A stretch of 64,000 nt of DNA from Acidobacteriota bacterium (GTDB taxonomy: Bacteria > Acidobacteriota > UBA6911). The stretch lies in assembly GCA_016929335.1 (NCBI GenBank), contig JAFGIY010000003.1, forward strand, positions 1 to 64,000. Direction: 5' to 3'. The translations under genes were made by a program, and so were the position numbers. The notes below the pieces were generated by a model. The model was given only the letters and a program-made list of their open reading frames with translations, did no database searches and was not told where the DNA came from. Below, piece by piece: positions 25,387 to 33,132 of this stretch; position 1 is the first letter of the stretch, and every line of letters starts with the position of its first letter.

Positions 25387-26064
25387 ATGCAAGTAACAGA
25401 AATCACATCAGTTTTGAGTTCGGTCGTCATGGCGGCCGATGGGGATCTTTGGGCTGACGCGCTACCCTTCGGCAACTATCCGGCTTGCCTAATCCAGATT
25501 GTAAAATCCGGCACGGTCAATGTCGCAAGCTTGGCAATAAAATCCGGGCCGACGAAGGAAACGGTTTTGGCTGTGGATCATGCATCGGCAGTTATCGACG
25601 CCAGTTCATCGAAAACGGTTTACGTCCCGCGCCTTGGGAGTTTTTTGCAGGGCGAAATCAGTTCATGGTCTGGCAGCGGCAGCCTGGATATTTCAATCAT
25701 GCCGGTTGCCTACCGAAGCCTCTCAGAGCAAGTCCTTCCTGCCAAGTATATTCTGGGGAGCGTTTCCAAAGGCGCAAACGGCACCTTGTGGACAAACCCG
25801 ATACCGATTGATCCGTATCCGGCGGCGATCGTCAATATCCAAAAAACCGGCTCGATTTCAGCCGGCACACTGACACTTTCAACGGGCGCGGATCCGCTGA
25901 GCCTGGCAACGGTCGATGACAGCAACGCGGTTATTGATTGCCATACGGCGTCCGTTCAGAAATACGTCAGCAATCTGAATAAGTACCTGCAGGCGACGAT
26001 CGGCAGCTGGAGCGGCACCGGCAGCATTTCAGTCACGATTGAGTTACTAGGCTTCCGGTCGTAA
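25387..26064 (+). CDS. Phage protein with two duplicated beta-rich domains
   Basis: 225 aa. Residues about 17-112 and 122-225 are copies of one domain: GDLWADALPFGNYPACLIQI matches GTLWTNPIPIDPYPAAIVNI, then HASAVIDASSSKTVYV matches SNAVIDCHTASVQKYV, and SSWSGSGSLDISI matches GSWSGTGSISVTI. The family is not recognised. The beta-rich, Ser/Gly-rich make-up suits a virion surface or decoration protein, but that is inference. A good ribosome-binding site (AACAGGAGATTGAATC) precedes it. Confidence 0.75.
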   Translation: MQVTEITSVLSSVVMAADGDLWADALPFGNYPACLIQIVKSGTVNVASLAIKSGPTKETVLAVDHASAVIDASSSKTVYVPRLGSFLQGEISSWSGSGSLDISIMPVAYRSLSEQVLPAKYILGSVSKGANGTLWTNPIPIDPYPAAIVNIQKTGSISAGTLTLSTGADPLSLATVDDSNAVIDCHTASVQKYVSNLNKYLQATIGSWSGTGSISVTIELLGFRS

Positions 26065-26088
26065 GGCCGGGAGTGAGGAGGAAAAAGT

Positions 26089-26850
26089 ATGAACATCGAA
26101 AGCATTATTCAAGAGGCAGTGAAAAAGGGAGTGGAGGGAGTCGCAGAATCCAATAAGCAATTGCAGCAGAGTTTTTCAGAGTTTCAGCGGGCGGCGGTTG
26201 AGTTTCAGGAAAGGCGGCGGATTGACGGCATAGTGCGGAAATATCGTGTCAGTCCGCAAATGGCCGCGTCGATGGCTGGCGTTGAATTGAATGATCGGGC
26301 CGAGCAGCTCGCCAAAGAGCGGGGCATTTCGTTTGGAGAGGCGCTCAACGAAGCTTCGCAGTTGCCGGAATTTGCCGAAACTCCGAAGCCGGATCTTCCG
26401 CCGATTGTGGCCGAGTTTTGCGAGAGACACCCGGAAATGACAGGTTATTCCGTGGATCCGGCTTCGATCGCGGTCAATGCCGAAATTGAGCACTTGGCGA
26501 GAGTGGGAAAAATCACCTTCGGGGAAGCGCTGGATATTGCGAACTCTGCAGCATTCGGGGAAGCGCCCATAAGCCCGGAGGTTGAGGCTGGAAAGCGCAA
26601 GGCCACAAAGGAAGCTCAAGCCCGCGAGCAGGCCCGCGATGCCCTCCGCAAAAAGCACAATCTGCCCGGCGAAAAGATCATGGATAGCGGAAAAGGCATC
26701 CTGGTGATGATCCGGGCGGGCGAGATTGAAAAAAGCAAGTATGACCGGCGCCAGGAAAAAAGCACGATCACCTATGAGGCGGCGCTCGAACAAGCCTGGA
26801 AAGAGCTTTCGGCTGAGGGCTGGAAGTCCCTGCCGGCGGAGTGGAAATGA
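26089..26850 (+). CDS. Hypothetical phage protein, helical, with internal repeat
   Basis: 253 aa, not recognised. The N-terminal 50 residues are a coiled coil. Two related segments follow: AEQLAKERGISFGEALNEAS and IEHLARVGKITFGEALDIAN. The C-terminus is charged. It has a strong ribosome-binding site (GAGGAGGAAAAAGT) and overlaps the next gene by ATGA. The 'TFGEAL' segments resemble short helical units found in some phage scaffold or protease-adjacent proteins, but no assignment is made. Confidence 0.75.
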   Translation: MNIESIIQEAVKKGVEGVAESNKQLQQSFSEFQRAAVEFQERRRIDGIVRKYRVSPQMAASMAGVELNDRAEQLAKERGISFGEALNEASQLPEFAETPKPDLPPIVAEFCERHPEMTGYSVDPASIAVNAEIEHLARVGKITFGEALDIANSAAFGEAPISPEVEAGKRKATKEAQAREQARDALRKKHNLPGEKIMDSGKGILVMIRAGEIEKSKYDRRQEKSTITYEAALEQAWKELSAEGWKSLPAEWK

Positions 26851-27152
26851 TCGTTTTAACGCTTATCAATTCGGATGAAGTGCATGTCTCGGGCTTGCCC
26901 TGGCGAATGGCATGGAACTGCATCAAAGACAATCGGGGAAAATTCAGACACAAACACGGGATTTTGATTTTGCCCCTTAATTACCTCCCGGCTTTGGCGC
27001 GAAGGCTTCGGAGAGAAGCTGACCTCGGCAAGGATAGGAAATTGCGTTTTCGCTTCGAAGCTTATCCCGATTCGGCTCCGAATTGGGCTCAAGTGTTCGT
27101 GGAAAATTTCGGAAATGACAAATTTCGTTTTCTGGAGAATAGGCCCAAATGA
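26847..27152 (+). CDS. Small hypothetical phage protein
   Basis: About 101 aa; ATG overlaps the previous stop as ATGA, and its own stop overlaps the next gene the same way. MIVLTLINSDEVHVSGLPWR is followed by a basic helical middle and an aromatic C-terminus. No known domain was recognised. Position between two structural-looking genes suggests a morphogenesis function. Confidence 0.7.
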   Translation: MIVLTLINSDEVHVSGLPWRMAWNCIKDNRGKFRHKHGILILPLNYLPALARRLRREADLGKDRKLRFRFEAYPDSAPNWAQVFVENFGNDKFRFLENRPK

Positions 27153-27682
27153 TCAGAATTGACATATCCGATGCAATTCAATCTCTCGATCGATTGCGCC
27201 AGGTTATGCAGCGTCCACAACCATTCCTGCAAATCATCGCCAACAAAATGCAGCGGCGGGCGCGGATCAGCTTTGAGAAGGAGCAATCGCCGGAAGGCAA
27301 GGCATGGAAACCTCTGAGCCCGCGATATGCAGCATGGAAGACAAAACACATGTCCGGTCGCGGGATACTCCGCAAGAGCGGTCAGCTTGTCAAAACAATT
27401 TTCACCGGCACAACAGCACGCTCGGCTTATATATCGACGGCGAACCTTCCGCATGCGGCCAGGCATCAATACGGATTCAACGGGACGGAGACGGTTCGCG
27501 CTCATATCAGAGTGGCGCACAAGCGGCGGTCCATCAATGTCAGGGCTCATTCGGTATCGGCATTCTCGCGCCATGTCAGCATCCCGGCGCGGCCTTATCT
27601 TGGTTTTCCACCGCAAGACCAAAGAGAAGCCGCGGAAGAAATAGCGATCGAGGCGGAAAAGATTTTCGAGGGGAAAAAATAA
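27149..27682 (+). CDS. Phage virion morphogenesis protein (Mu gpG / P2 gpS-like)
   Basis: 177 aa. The block RRARISFEKEQSPEGKAWKP to LSPRYAAWK, then GRGILRKSGQLVKTI and ARHQYGFNGT, matches the phage virion morphogenesis/tail completion family (Mu gpG, P2 gpS). Members act at tail completion or head-tail joining. The basic C-terminal RPYLGFPPQDQ is the usual end of the family. Confidence 0.87.
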   Translation: MIRIDISDAIQSLDRLRQVMQRPQPFLQIIANKMQRRARISFEKEQSPEGKAWKPLSPRYAAWKTKHMSGRGILRKSGQLVKTIFTGTTARSAYISTANLPHAARHQYGFNGTETVRAHIRVAHKRRSINVRAHSVSAFSRHVSIPARPYLGFPPQDQREAAEEIAIEAEKIFEGKK

Positions 27683-27697
27683 CAGGGGGAAAAAACT

Positions 27698-30124
27698 ATG
27701 TCAGGACGCGCGGGCGTTGTGCGAATCGAGGCTGAATTTGATGAAAACGAGGCTGTGAGTGGAATTAATCAGTTGCGCGGCTCCATTCAATCCCTGCCTG
27801 GAACGGCACAGGAAGCGAAATCGGAATTCCAAAAGCTTTGGGACGAAGTGGCGAGAAGCCGGGATGTAACTGATAAGGCCACGTCGGCAACAAAAGACGC
27901 GGCTGAATCCATCGGGAATATGGCTTCTAAAGGGACGTTGTTGACAGGCGTATTAACAGGATTGTCAACGCTTGCGCTTCCGGCTATTACGCTTGGCATC
28001 GGTCTTGTGGTTTCGAAATTCATTGAATGGCAACAGGAATCCGAGAAGGCCCGCGAGGAAAATGAAAAATTCAATCAATCGCTCATTGAGCAGAGGCGCG
28101 AACTCGCCAACCTTCGCACAGAATACGATCTGATGGGGATGAAGGGAGCGGCAAGGCTTGAAGAAATAGCCCGGCGGAGCATGGAAGTAACGAAAATGCG
28201 CTTGGATTTACTTAAGGGTAGCCTTCAGGCATTAGAGCTTGGGCAAAAACAAAGCGGCAGAGGCCTTACAAAAGAGGATGTATCAGCCCTTAAAAGAACT
28301 GGATTTTATTTCGGACCCGGCGTCAAGCTTGAGGAAGAGATTGCAGCAACAAAGGAGCTCATAGAAACAACAACTCTTGAATACGAGAAATATGAGCAGC
28401 AACTCGCCAACGCCATGAAACGCGGCACGCAGGAATATGCAGACGCAGAAGAAAAAAAGACAGCAAAAACTCAAAAGGAATACGAAACCCGCCTGAAAAA
28501 CCTGCAAATATACCTCGACGCCACGCGCAAGCTCGAAATCGCCTCCATCCTGGATCCGGCCTCCCGGATCGGAGCGCAGCGCCTGGAAGATCTCGAAAAA
28601 GCCGGTCTATCAATACCCGGCGTAACGTCGGAAGCTGTAGCCGCAAGACAGGCGGCGGTAAATGCCAAGGCCGTCGCGGATCTTCAAAAAATATGGCTCC
28701 AGCAAACGCGGAGCATAAAAACCACGGAGCCGCTTGAAGGCACTTTCGATCAATTCCTCTCCGGCCTGAAAGCCGAAGGCAAATCCGCCGAGGAGTTTTT
28801 GAAGCAGGGCAAGGAAGCCATGCGGGCCTGGGAGCAGGAGCAGGATCGGATTATCAACCTGAACGAAAAAATGGCCCAGGACGCCGAACGCAATTTCGAG
28901 AGAGCGGCAAATGCCATTGAAGGATTCTTCAACCGGGTATTTCTCACGGCCCGGTCATTTTCCGACGTATGGCGTCAGCTCTGGATGCAGATGGCAAATT
29001 TCGGGATCAGCCAGATTGCCAAAATGGTCGCAGCCTGGTGGACCGGGCAGCGCTCCATGTCTCAGGCGAGCTATACGGGCGGCTATGGCGGGGGCGGATA
29101 CGGCGGCGTGACTCAGGGTGTGCAGTCGGTGCTGCAATATGCCAGCGCGGCGCCTGCGATGATGGGCGGGGCATATGGCACCGCCGACATGCTTGCCGGG
29201 ATGAGCGGCATTTCATCGAGCGGCTATGAGGGCCTGGGCGCAACCGGCACGGGTGCGATTTCGGGCGGCGCGAGCATGGGTGCCAATATTTCAAGCCTGC
29301 TCAAATCTCCAGCCGGTCTCGGCATAGCGGGAATGGTCGGGCTTAACTTCATGAACATGGGAATAAACCGCGGCAACATGGCTCTGGCGGGCATCAGCGG
29401 CTTTATGGGCGGCGGCTTCGCGGGATTGGCGCTTGCAAGCAGCGGTCTTCTCGGAACCGGTTTATTGGCTTCAGCTGCATTCCTTGGACCTGTCGGCGCT
29501 CTCGCCGGTCTCGGTGTCGGATTGTTTCTTGCCGCCCGGAAGCGCGGCCAGCAGAAAACGGCATCAACTGCCGTGCATGCCCAATACAACGAGTTGCATC
29601 AACAGATTATAGAGGATTTCCAGCAACATAAGCGCGGATACGACGATGCCGTTTCCAGCCTGACATCGGCTTATGAAAGCTCAGTCATGGCTCTGCAAAG
29701 CATGGGCACGCCGGGTAGCCGGACTATTTCGGAAATTTCCGGATATTACCGTGAAGGGCTTACTCAGATGAAAGCCATACAGGCCAGGCGCGAGGGCAGG
29801 TTATCGACGATCTCAGGATTGCCCGTTCCTGAGTTTGCAGGCGGTTCTGACGGCATTATTCGCAGCGGATCAGGCAATGGCTTTGCCGCAATCATCCATC
29901 CGAGGGAGGCCGTTTTAAACGAAAGAGCGGCGGCAGCCCTGGGTGACGACGCAATCCGTAAATTGAATGCAGGGAAACCTGCAGGCGGGATGGATGTTCA
30001 TCTGCATTTTCCGGATGTGTATGACTCTCGCGGATTCGAGCGCGTATTAACTACAAATATCGACAGTCTGAAAAAAGTCATCCGGCGGGCGGCAAAAGAT
30101 ATAAGCGCTCCGATGCCTGTTTAG
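27698..30124 (+). CDS. Phage tail tape-measure protein
   Basis: 808 aa. An N-terminal coiled coil precedes a hydrophobic stretch (about residues 85-110). A long helical region and a Gly/Ala-rich middle with repeated GYGGGGYGG-like and hydrophobic segments (about 440-620) follow. The C-terminus has FAAIIHPREAVLNERAAAAL, a minor tail/tape-measure signature. Tape-measure proteins set siphovirus tail length, so this protein implies a tail of roughly 120 nm. Tail-tube and tail-tip genes are missing around it. Confidence 0.88.
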   Translation: MSGRAGVVRIEAEFDENEAVSGINQLRGSIQSLPGTAQEAKSEFQKLWDEVARSRDVTDKATSATKDAAESIGNMASKGTLLTGVLTGLSTLALPAITLGIGLVVSKFIEWQQESEKAREENEKFNQSLIEQRRELANLRTEYDLMGMKGAARLEEIARRSMEVTKMRLDLLKGSLQALELGQKQSGRGLTKEDVSALKRTGFYFGPGVKLEEEIAATKELIETTTLEYEKYEQQLANAMKRGTQEYADAEEKKTAKTQKEYETRLKNLQIYLDATRKLEIASILDPASRIGAQRLEDLEKAGLSIPGVTSEAVAARQAAVNAKAVADLQKIWLQQTRSIKTTEPLEGTFDQFLSGLKAEGKSAEEFLKQGKEAMRAWEQEQDRIINLNEKMAQDAERNFERAANAIEGFFNRVFLTARSFSDVWRQLWMQMANFGISQIAKMVAAWWTGQRSMSQASYTGGYGGGGYGGVTQGVQSVLQYASAAPAMMGGAYGTADMLAGMSGISSSGYEGLGATGTGAISGGASMGANISSLLKSPAGLGIAGMVGLNFMNMGINRGNMALAGISGFMGGGFAGLALASSGLLGTGLLASAAFLGPVGALAGLGVGLFLAARKRGQQKTASTAVHAQYNELHQQIIEDFQQHKRGYDDAVSSLTSAYESSVMALQSMGTPGSRTISEISGYYREGLTQMKAIQARREGRLSTISGLPVPEFAGGSDGIIRSGSGNGFAAIIHPREAVLNERAAAALGDDAIRKLNAGKPAGGMDVHLHFPDVYDSRGFERVLTTNIDSLKKVIRRAAKDISAPMPV

Positions 30125-30134
30125 GTGCGCAATT

Positions 30135-30275
30135 ATGGCTAATACCGATGATTCCCTTGAATCGCCTGCCAGACAGAGCCAACCAAATGCCAAGGGCGCC
30201 GCAAACGCGGGCCGATGGCTTGACCTCCTCGGGAGTCAACGGGCGGCCGGAGGATTTCCGGAGCCGGCCGCCTGA
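30135..30275 (+). CDS. Possible small protein after tape measure
   Basis: A 46-codon frame starts 10 bp after the tape-measure stop (MANTDDSLESPARQSQPNAK, then a Gly/Ala-rich end). A weak TTAGGTG precedes it. It resembles nothing known. A 9-bp GC hairpin (30242-30250 with 30264-30272, loop 13) overlaps its 3' end. The rest of the gap to 30433 shows no gene. Confidence 0.35.
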   Translation: MANTDDSLESPARQSQPNAKGAANAGRWLDLLGSQRAAGGFPEPAA

Positions 30276-30433
30276 AAATCTCGCCTCCGCCTTGTAAAAG
30301 GCTGATTGCTTCCATTGGCAACGGCAGCCGCCAGCAGAACTCAAATAGGGATGTATGCCGCTAAGCTTTCGGTTGAGATCGAGGCTCCTGAGGCGGATAA
30401 AGCGAAAGTTGGTCAAAGGGGACACTTTCAGAA

Positions 30434-30721
30434 ATGAAAAACGCCAAGCGTAAGGGATCGCGAAATGAGTATAAGGCAATCCGGATCCTCGAGGCCGCCG
30501 GCTACCATTGCACCCGCGCCGCCGGCTCCCTGGGAATTTTTGATATCATCGCAATCTCAAGGCAAGACATCCGGCTTGTGCAGATAAAGAGCAATCGCAA
30601 TGCTCCGCCTGCAGAGCGCGAAGCAATCCAGAAGTTTTCCGGGATGCCTCAAGGCGCGTCGAAAGAAATCTGGATCTTCGAGGATTACGGAAGGCAACCG
30701 ATCATAACGGAGATTCCATGA
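30434..30721 (+). CDS. Putative PD-(D/E)XK nuclease, Hjc/VRR-like
   Basis: 95 aa. KRKGSRNEYKAIRILEAAGY opens like an archaeal-type Holliday junction resolvase, followed by FDIIAISRQDIRLVQIKSNR, in which Asp and the QxK motif are the expected metal-binding and catalytic positions. It could cut branched DNA made during replication or before packaging. It overlaps the next gene by ATGA. Confidence 0.75.
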   Translation: MKNAKRKGSRNEYKAIRILEAAGYHCTRAAGSLGIFDIIAISRQDIRLVQIKSNRNAPPAEREAIQKFSGMPQGASKEIWIFEDYGRQPIITEIP

Positions 30722-30918
30722 GCCCCAAAGCTGAAGCCGAAATGCTGAAACTCCTGCAGGCGATCGCGGCCGGCGTCGGCTCCATTCTTTCGGAGCTTCG
30801 CGGCCGGCGGGAAGCAGGACAAGACAGAAGTCCAGAGCGCCAGGTTGTTCTTATTCCAGTCTGCCCGACATGCGGGCAACCGCTTGGAAGCGGCAAAATC
30901 AGGCATACATCTGGATAG
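30718..30918 (+). CDS. Small zinc-ribbon-like phage protein
   Basis: 66 aa. An N-terminal helix (AEAEMLKLLQAIAAGVGSIL) is followed by a basic linker and a single CPTCGQPLG knuckle, which may bind zinc with a partner or as a dimer. Overlap with the nuclease gene suggests cotranslation. No named family was recognised. Confidence 0.6.
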   Translation: MSPKAEAEMLKLLQAIAAGVGSILSELRGRREAGQDRSPERQVVLIPVCPTCGQPLGSGKIRHTSG

Positions 30919-30969
30919 GCCCCTGGCGCAATCGTTCAACCTGGGCCGTTATACGAAAGGAAATTTTCG

Positions 30970-31227
30970 ATGGAAGGCGTTAAACTCTGCGGACTCTGGA
31001 AAAACAAGACCAAAGAGGGCAAGCCGTATTTGAGCGGCAAGCTGGGCTCTGCAAAGCTTTTGATATTTCAGAATGAGCGCAAGCAGGCAGCCAATCATCC
31101 GGATTACACAGTGTTCCTTGTCCCTGGCGAGAACAAGCCGAAGGATTCCTCCGGGCAGCAGACAAACAACGGCGCCCCTCCGGATGAAGATGGCTATGAT
31201 CCGCTTGGCCGGGATATCCCTTTTTAG
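30970..31227 (+). CDS. Small hypothetical phage protein
   Basis: 85 aa. KLCGLWKNKTKEGKPYLSGK then LLIFQNERKQ and DYTVFLVPGE suggest a small beta barrel with an acidic, disordered tail ending DPLGRDIPF. An acidic tail with hydrophobic end is also found on single-strand-binding proteins, but the fold here is too short to be sure. A short ribosome-binding GGAAATTTTCG site precedes it. Confidence 0.65.
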   Translation: MEGVKLCGLWKNKTKEGKPYLSGKLGSAKLLIFQNERKQAANHPDYTVFLVPGENKPKDSSGQQTNNGAPPDEDGYDPLGRDIPF

Positions 31228-31240
31228 GAGAGAGCACAAA

Positions 31241-31342
31241 ATGAGCAAATTAGCCTATCGGGGCATTTATCTGCTTGGCATCTTCATTGCGCTTGCCGGC
31301 TGCGCGACACTCGCGGTTATCATGCTTGGCGCAATGCAATAA
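31241..31342 (+). CDS. Small membrane protein
   Basis: 33 aa: one hydrophobic helix after MSKLAYRG, with an LAGC segment that is lipobox-like but followed by more hydrophobic residues, so a single transmembrane helix is more likely. A good site AGGAGAGAGCACAAA precedes the ATG. It is directly followed by a terminator. Whether it is a tiny holin-like protein cannot be said. Confidence 0.5.
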   Translation: MSKLAYRGIYLLGIFIALAGCATLAVIMLGAMQ

Positions 31343-31343
31343 A

Positions 31344-31378
31344 AAGGCCCGGACATTTTCCGCTAATATCCGGGCCTT
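31344..31378 (+). terminator. Stem-loop terminator at end of the structural operon
   Basis: AAGGCCCGGA (31344-31353) pairs perfectly with TCCGGGCCTT (31369-31378), 15-nt loop, followed by AAATTCT. The A-run before and TT after make it work best as a bidirectional or modest terminator. Confidence 0.65.
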
Positions 31379-31437
31379 AAATTCTGACACGTCGGCTTTC
31401 TCGTAAATCTATTCTACCACACACACGGGGAAGCCGT

Positions 31438-31974
31438 ATGAGACCAGCCGGGAATCAATCGCGGGAATGCTGCTTATGCGGCAATCCTGAAGCAGTGCGC
31501 ATCGAAGAAAGAAAGACGGCCGATGACGGAAGCACGGAGACCTGGCGCTTTTGCCGGGAATGCTGGCGCGAGCTGCAACGGCAGCGGGCGGATACCGAAA
31601 ATGCTGTCTGCCGGAAGTACGTTGTTTTTTTGCAGTTCCTTTCAGGGCGGTATCGCATGCAAAGGGCTTTCAATGGCAATCAGGCGAGCAGAGTTATGCC
31701 AAAAATAGCTATTGACACGCTTATGCACAGTATCATATCATCGCATTATGGCAAAACAAAGGATCACCCTGACAGTGGAAGCGGATCTCATAGAACCGAT
31801 GAAAATGCTTGCGGTTGTGGAGAAAAGAAGTGTCAGCGAGATAACGGAAAATCTCTACCGCGAGTATATGGAACGGTTCAAGGGATTTGTGAAAACGATC
31901 GAAAAGGGCAAACAGAAGCTTTAATCTGCCTGGAAACGGAACCGGCAACCGTTCCAGCGGCCGCCGATTCCTAA
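31438..31974 (+). CDS. Zinc-ribbon-like hypothetical protein (C-terminal part doubtful)
   Basis: The frame is 178 codons with a good site (GGGGAAGCC). The first ~60 residues look real: CCLCGNPEAVR, then WRFCRECWREL form two CxxC pairs of a zinc ribbon. The last ~75 codons overlap the RHH gene at 31748-31924 in another frame and have skewed, Cys- and Ser-rich make-up, which suggests a read-through of non-coding frame. The gene may have lost its original stop, or the overlap may be genuine. Confidence 0.4.
   Translation: MRPAGNQSRECCLCGNPEAVRIEERKTADDGSTETWRFCRECWRELQRQRADTENAVCRKYVVFLQFLSGRYRMQRAFNGNQASRVMPKIAIDTLMHSIISSHYGKTKDHPDSGSGSHRTDENACGCGEKKCQRDNGKSLPRVYGTVQGICENDRKGQTEALICLETEPATVPAAADS
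31712..31741 (+). promoter_or_regulatory. Promoter giving a possibly leaderless RHH mRNA
   Basis: Consensus -35 TTGACA (31712-31717), 18-bp spacer, -10 TATCAT (31736-31741). The expected start at about 31748 is the ATG itself, and no ribosome-binding sequence lies before that ATG. Leaderless repressor mRNAs are known for phage lambda cI. Confidence 0.55.
31748..31924 (+). CDS. Ribbon-helix-helix regulator
   Basis: 58 aa. QRITLTVEADLIEPMKMLAV followed by VEKRSVSEITENLYREYMER is a strand-helix-helix as in Arc/CopG/MetJ proteins, with a basic tail (KTIEKGKQKL). It probably dimerises and binds DNA. A strong promoter of its own ends on the start codon, which fits a lysogenic repressor or copy-control protein. 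Its operator may be near the promoter, where TATCATATCAT repeats occur. Confidence 0.75.
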   Translation: MAKQRITLTVEADLIEPMKMLAVVEKRSVSEITENLYREYMERFKGFVKTIEKGKQKL

Positions 31975-32000
31975 CCAAGCATTCCTAAACGGAGGAAAGC

Positions 32001-32711
32001 ATGGCTAAAACGAAATCTATCATCAAACCCGCATTCAGAGAAATCTCAAAAGCATTCTGGTGGCAGCATTGCCAGCGGGATCCCGGAGCGGACATTGATC
32101 CCGCATTGGAGGCCACGCATTGCTCATGCCGTCCAGTGGCACATTGCTGGCATGTTGTGGAGAATCGAGATTTGCCAATTTGCTGCTATTGCGAGAAGAC
32201 CGGACACCTGGGGCGAACTGGTTATATTCAAGACAATTTGTTTCATTCGTTTCTGGAGATTATCCACAGGAATTTTGTTGTTAAAACCTCCGGACCAATC
32301 GATGGACAGGTAATGAAGATTGTGGGCGATGTCCGCTATCCTGGAAGTAATTTCCCGTATGCGATCGAAACCACGGATATCAGATCAGGGCTCAGAAGGC
32401 TATATATGCGTAATTCCTACAGCGGGGCTGAATTTCTCATGTCTCAATTTCTCCGCCATTTGGGAATTCTCAATTATAATCTGGAGGCGCTTAAAACTGG
32501 GAAAATCCCGCACGAATTTCGGGCAGAAGCAATTCAAGAAATCCAAAACCAACTAGGGTTTTTCCCTTCCACGCGCACTATCACAGAAGAGCGCGAAGTG
32601 AAAGACCATTATGCCGACCAGGCGGCAAGGCAATTCAGAGCTTTAACCAGGTCAAAACCGGCGCAACACAAAAAAGCCGGCAAGAGCGCCAAAAAGGCAA
32701 AAAAGCATTAA
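32001..32711 (+). CDS. Hypothetical protein, Cys-rich N-terminus and basic tail
   Basis: 236 aa with a strong site (ACGGAGGAAAGC). An N-terminal Cys/His cluster (HCSCRPVAHCWHVV and PICCYCEKTGH) could bind zinc. A middle with aromatic residues follows, and the C-terminus is Lys-rich (KAGKSAKKAKKH), suggesting nucleic-acid contact. No family was recognised. It stands between the RHH gene and the integrase. Confidence 0.72.
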   Translation: MAKTKSIIKPAFREISKAFWWQHCQRDPGADIDPALEATHCSCRPVAHCWHVVENRDLPICCYCEKTGHLGRTGYIQDNLFHSFLEIIHRNFVVKTSGPIDGQVMKIVGDVRYPGSNFPYAIETTDIRSGLRRLYMRNSYSGAEFLMSQFLRHLGILNYNLEALKTGKIPHEFRAEAIQEIQNQLGFFPSTRTITEEREVKDHYADQAARQFRALTRSKPAQHKKAGKSAKKAKKH

Positions 32712-32753
32712 CCATTCAATCCGGGCTTTTCGGTGCCCTTAGAGGCTGATCCA

Positions 32754-33020
32754 ATGCATATCCAATTTCTACATTCAGAGGAGCTGATAATTGATCCCTG
32801 GCATCCCGTTTGCAAAAACGGCGCCGCAGTTCTTCGCATTGTGGGCACGGGACGGATAATCGATCCGGATATTTTACGCGCGGATCCCAATTCTAAGATT
32901 ATCACCGATGCTCCGCAGCTAGTCTGCATGCTCCTGGGGATTCAATATCCTGATCGGCAGATCAAGGCCAGGAAGAGGCGGCCGAGGGGAACCGCCCCTC
33001 CCCATTGTTTTCCAGACTAA
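32754..33020 (+). CDS. Small hypothetical protein upstream of integrase
   Basis: 88 aa from the ATG preceded by AGAGGCTGATCCA; a GTG 21 bp upstream is also open. Mixed alpha/beta sequence (IDPWHPVCKNGAAVLRIVG), basic C-terminus (KARKRRPRG). Not recognised. It could be an excisionase-like accessory by position only. Confidence 0.5.
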   Translation: MHIQFLHSEELIIDPWHPVCKNGAAVLRIVGTGRIIDPDILRADPNSKIITDAPQLVCMLLGIQYPDRQIKARKRRPRGTAPPHCFPD

Positions 33021-33102
33021 ATGGTTGTTACGTATATCCTATATTACGTCGCGAATTGCGCATGTATTCGAGGGATTCGGTTAAGAAATTGTAAAAGGAA
33101 CC

Positions 33103-33120
33103 GGGGCCCTTCGGGGCCCC
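33103..33120 (+). promoter_or_regulatory. GC-rich hairpin with UUCG tetraloop before integrase
   Basis: GGGGCCC (33103-33109), TTCG (33110-33113), GGGCCCC (33114-33120): a 7-bp all-GC stem closed by C-G on a UUCG loop, among the most stable RNA hairpins. It ends 3 nt before the GGAGG site of the integrase ATG at 33133. It could stop upstream transcription, shield the mRNA 5' end or affect translation; it lacks a T-run. Confidence 0.6.
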
Positions 33121-33132
33121 TGGGAGGAAATC

